Positions 61,691 to 64,000 of a DNA stretch of 64,000 bases are shown here, piece after piece; positions within the stretch are counted from its first letter, which is position 1, and the number at the start of each line of letters is the position of its first letter. A program made the translations under genes and the position numbers. The notes beneath the pieces were generated by a model. That model was not told the origin of the DNA. It saw nothing but the letters and a program-made list of their open reading frames with translations, and searched no databases. Origin of the DNA: Fibrella aquatilis (GTDB lineage Bacteria; Bacteroidota; Bacteroidia; Cytophagales; Spirosomataceae); assembly GCF_017353255.1 (NCBI RefSeq), contig NZ_JAFMYU010000014.1, positions 1 through 64,000 of the forward strand. Reading direction: 5' to 3'.

Positions 61691-63004
61691 ATGACTTGGC
61701 GAGACGAGAGCTATACCGAATCACTTTCTGAGGTGCATGCTAGCGTGCGGGTACCAGCGTCGGGCAATTTTTTTCGTACGCTGAAAGCCTACCTCGGTCC
61801 TGGGCTGATGGTGGCGGTGGGCTATATGGACCCCGGCAATTGGGCTACCGACATTGCCGGGGGGGCGCAGTTTGGCTACAAGCTGCTGTCGGTAGTGCTG
61901 ATTTCCAACCTGTTTGCTATGCTCTTGCAGCACCTCTCGCTGAAACTGGGCATAGCTACGGGGCGCGATTTGGCACAAGCCTGTCGGGCGCACTACAGCC
62001 GCCCGGTAGCCATTGGCCTCTGGGTCCTGGCCGAAATTGCCATTGCCGCCTGCGATTTGGCCGAAGTTATCGGCGCGGCCATTGCCCTCAACCTGCTCTT
62101 TGGCCTGCCGCTAACGGTGGGCATTCTCATCACCGCCGTTGACGTGTTGCTGTTGCTTTGGCTTCAGAACAAAGGCTTCCGGGTTATCGAGATCATCGTG
62201 GCGGGGCTGATCTTCGTGATCCTGGCCTGTTTCGCCTACGAACTTATTGCCTCGCGCCCCGACGTGCGGGCAGTGATGGGTGGCCTGCTGCCGCGCCCAG
62301 AGGTGGTAACCAACCCCAAAATGCTCTACATTGCCATTGGTATTTTGGGGGCCACGGTCATGCCCCATAACCTCTATCTGCACTCCAGCATTGTACAAAC
62401 CCGTGATTTTCCCCGGACCGACGAAGGCCGCACAGAAGCCATTAAATTCGCTACTATAGATTCTACGGGGTCGCTGTTTCTGGCGTTTTTCATCAACGGA
62501 GCCATTCTGGTACTGTCGGCGGCGGCGTTTCACTTTTCGGGCAACCAAACCGTGGCCGACATTACCGATGCTCACCGCCTGCTCGACCCGCTGCTGGGTG
62601 TGAAACTGGCGAGTGTGCTCTTTGCCGTGGCCTTGCTGGCATCGGGCCAAAACAGTACGCTCACAGGCACGTTGGCGGGACAAATCGTGATGGAGGGCTT
62701 TCTGAATATCCGGTTCAAGCCGTGGGTGCGTCGGCTGGTTACCCGGCTCATTGCCATTGTGCCTGCCCTGGTGGTGGCCTTTATCTACGGTGAACATGGC
62801 ACGTCTGAACTACTGGTACTAAGTCAGGTAGTACTCTCGTTACAACTTAGCTTTGCGGTGGTGCCACTGGTCATGTTCACTAATGACCCTCTAAAGATGG
62901 GCCGCTTTGTTAATCCAGGCTGGGTTAAGGTGCTGGCCTGGGTTGTGGCTGGCTTAATTATCGGCTTAAATGGGTACTTACTAGTCGAATCATTAATTGG
63001 CTAG
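61691..63004 (+). CDS. mntH: Nramp-family Mn2+/Fe2+ transporter MntH
   Basis: 437-residue inner-membrane transporter with about 11 helices. I start at ATG 61691, because an upstream TTG would lie inside the inverted repeat. Metal-site motifs are [15 protein letters not shown] in the first helix and [17 protein letters not shown] in the sixth, the hallmark DPGN/MPH residues. Import of manganese is proton-coupled. Divergent from the MntR-like regulator, so regulation by metal is probable. Confidence 0.95.
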   Translation: MTWRDESYTESLSEVHASVRVPASGNFFRTLKAYLGPGLMVAVGYMDPGNWATDIAGGAQFGYKLLSVVLISNLFAMLLQHLSLKLGIATGRDLAQACRAHYSRPVAIGLWVLAEIAIAACDLAEVIGAAIALNLLFGLPLTVGILITAVDVLLLLWLQNKGFRVIEIIVAGLIFVILACFAYELIASRPDVRAVMGGLLPRPEVVTNPKMLYIAIGILGATVMPHNLYLHSSIVQTRDFPRTDEGRTEAIKFATIDSTGSLFLAFFINGAILVLSAAAFHFSGNQTVADITDAHRLLDPLLGVKLASVLFAVALLASGQNSTLTGTLAGQIVMEGFLNIRFKPWVRRLVTRLIAIVPALVVAFIYGEHGTSELLVLSQVVLSLQLSFAVVPLVMFTNDPLKMGRFVNPGWVKVLAWVVAGLIIGLNGYLLVESLIG

Positions 63005-63114
63005 TTGATACCCTGTGGAAGATTTATTAAGTGGTAGGCGGTTGTAACTGATTGGTACGCTAGTTGCGGTTTATTTAGGTTTTGGAAACGTAGCCCATCG
63101 CCAATATTACCTTT

Positions 63115-63954
63115 ATGTTAAAGACGGCCACTAGAATCACCCTTTTTCTTCTGTTAACCAGTCTGCTACAATCAGCCACCGCGCAGGTAATACTTTCGCC
63201 CGGCGCCATGGTTAATATGGCGGGTAAGCAGCGATTTTTGTCGCAACGAATGGGTAAAGATTACATGTTTAAACTCATCGGAAAGCAGACCGAAGTGGCC
63301 AGTCGGGAGTTGCAGGCGTCCATCGTTTTGTTTGAAGAAAACTTGAAAGCCCTGAAACTCACGATACCCAAGAGTACGTCGGCGCTGCTGGCCAAAGAAG
63401 AGTCGTTGTGGAATGACTACCGACGGCTACTATTAGCCGAACCGTCCCGGGAAAATGGACAGATAGTGCTTAACACCAACTCGCTGTTGTTGGCGGCGGC
63501 CAATGATGTAGTAGTTGATTTGGTAAAATGGGTTGCCGCACAACCCCGTCGAGAGAACGAAACAGGGACATCGTCTGAGCTTATCACTGAAAACATTAAT
63601 CAATCGGGGCGGATACGGATGCTGTCACAACGGCTGACGTTCTATTACGGAGCCTACATAGCCGGATTGAACACCCCCAACAATGATATGGTAAAGCAAC
63701 TGCAACAGATAACTGCGGGCATTCAGGTATGTATGAACGCTCTTGTGACGTCAGAAGCCAACACCGTGGATATTGATGATGCCGTCTCGGCGGCTATTCT
63801 GGATTGGCGCCCTATTGAGGAGCGTTGCACAAAAAATAACTGTCTGTCTTTCGAAGGAAAATTGATAGATTCTGGCGAGGTATTCCAGATTACCAACCGC
63901 ATGCTGAATAAGATGGATAAAATTACCGCCATGTATGCCAAGCTACTCGAATAA
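63115..63954 (+). CDS. Secreted PilJ-type sensor-domain protein
   Basis: 279-residue exported protein. Signal peptide MLKTATRITLFLLLTSLLQSATAQ. Two halves carry the PilJ/type IV pili methyl-accepting-transducer N-terminal signature, NMAGKQRFLSQRMGKDYMFKL and INQSGRIRMLSQRLTFYYGAY. In chemoreceptors this four-helix fold senses ligands outside the cell. No membrane anchor or signalling domain follows, so it seems a free periplasmic or surface ligand-binder. A partner kinase is not in the window. After it, 63955-64000 holds nothing recognisable. Confidence 0.8.
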   Translation: MLKTATRITLFLLLTSLLQSATAQVILSPGAMVNMAGKQRFLSQRMGKDYMFKLIGKQTEVASRELQASIVLFEENLKALKLTIPKSTSALLAKEESLWNDYRRLLLAEPSRENGQIVLNTNSLLLAAANDVVVDLVKWVAAQPRRENETGTSSELITENINQSGRIRMLSQRLTFYYGAYIAGLNTPNNDMVKQLQQITAGIQVCMNALVTSEANTVDIDDAVSAAILDWRPIEERCTKNNCLSFEGKLIDSGEVFQITNRMLNKMDKITAMYAKLLE

Positions 63955-64000
63955 TCAGTTTTTAGCCTTGCGAACGTATTTTTATGTGGTACTGAGTGTA

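Noticed and set aside
62111-62797. 228-codon open frame on the minus strand inside mntH
   Set aside because: Antisense shadow of a GC-rich membrane gene with Nramp motifs; its product is rich in His, Arg and Gln with no domain.

Overview
The window reads as chromosome from a Bacteroidota bacterium, most likely order Cytophagales (Spirosoma/Fibrella-like). This is inferred from a gliding-type SUMF1 lipoprotein, a DUF4175 protein, Big_5 Ig-like lipoproteins, TAnnTTTG promoter boxes, few Shine-Dalgarno sequences and a GC content of roughly 50-55 %. No rRNA, tRNA, CRISPR array, insertion sequence or prophage was seen.

Layout. 0-5 kb: pruA, thrC and a TPR protein. 5.2-5.6 kb: a gene-free stretch packed with DnaA-box-like 9-mers, a candidate chromosomal oriC. 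5.7-13.9 kb: a leftward run of Ig-like lipoprotein, methyltransferase, mnmG, DUF4175 protein and a small conserved protein, with a parS-like site just upstream of mnmG. 13.9-20.6 kb: comF, a GldJ/GldK-like lipoprotein with mfd, and a barnase-like secreted RNase with its barstar-like inhibitor. 20.6-25.3 kb: an mhqO/mhqD-like detoxification operon and an Mla/MCE lipid transporter (permease, ATPase, MCE protein). 25.4-30 kb: tandem metalloprotease lipoproteins, then comM with two small unknown genes at its 3' end flanked by a second, decayed comM tail. 30-41.7 kb: a coiled-coil protein, lipoproteins, a WYL regulator facing a tandem pair of unknown small proteins, a symporter, a GT87 protein, a formylglycine-generating-enzyme-like protein, a HAD phosphatase and a TlpA thioredoxin.

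41.9-54.5 kb: a broken division/cell-wall cluster. rsmH-ftsL-ftsI lie on the plus strand, while murE-mraY (followed by fabD and uvrA) lie on the minus strand facing them. An AT-rich AAA15 ATPase + RloB pair (AbiL/RloAB-like, probably anti-phage) sits at the junction. 54.7-60.8 kb: a GT-C/GT2/DUF6056/EamA membrane operon and an LptF/G-like permease. 60.8-64 kb: an MntR-like regulator divergent from the Nramp transporter mntH, with a DtxR-type box between them, then a PilJ-domain secreted protein.

The most unusual structure is a series of very long, almost perfect inverted repeats. At least nine sites are clear or recognisable, with arms of about 24-64 nt and 0-3 mismatches in most. They fill spacers between neighbouring genes from the stop codon to about 10 nt before the next start codon. 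Arm sequences differ from site to site, but some share modules (TCTAA-rich outer arms, GGCTTCGC cores). Two sites reach into or supply gene ends. I recognise no annotated family that matches them.
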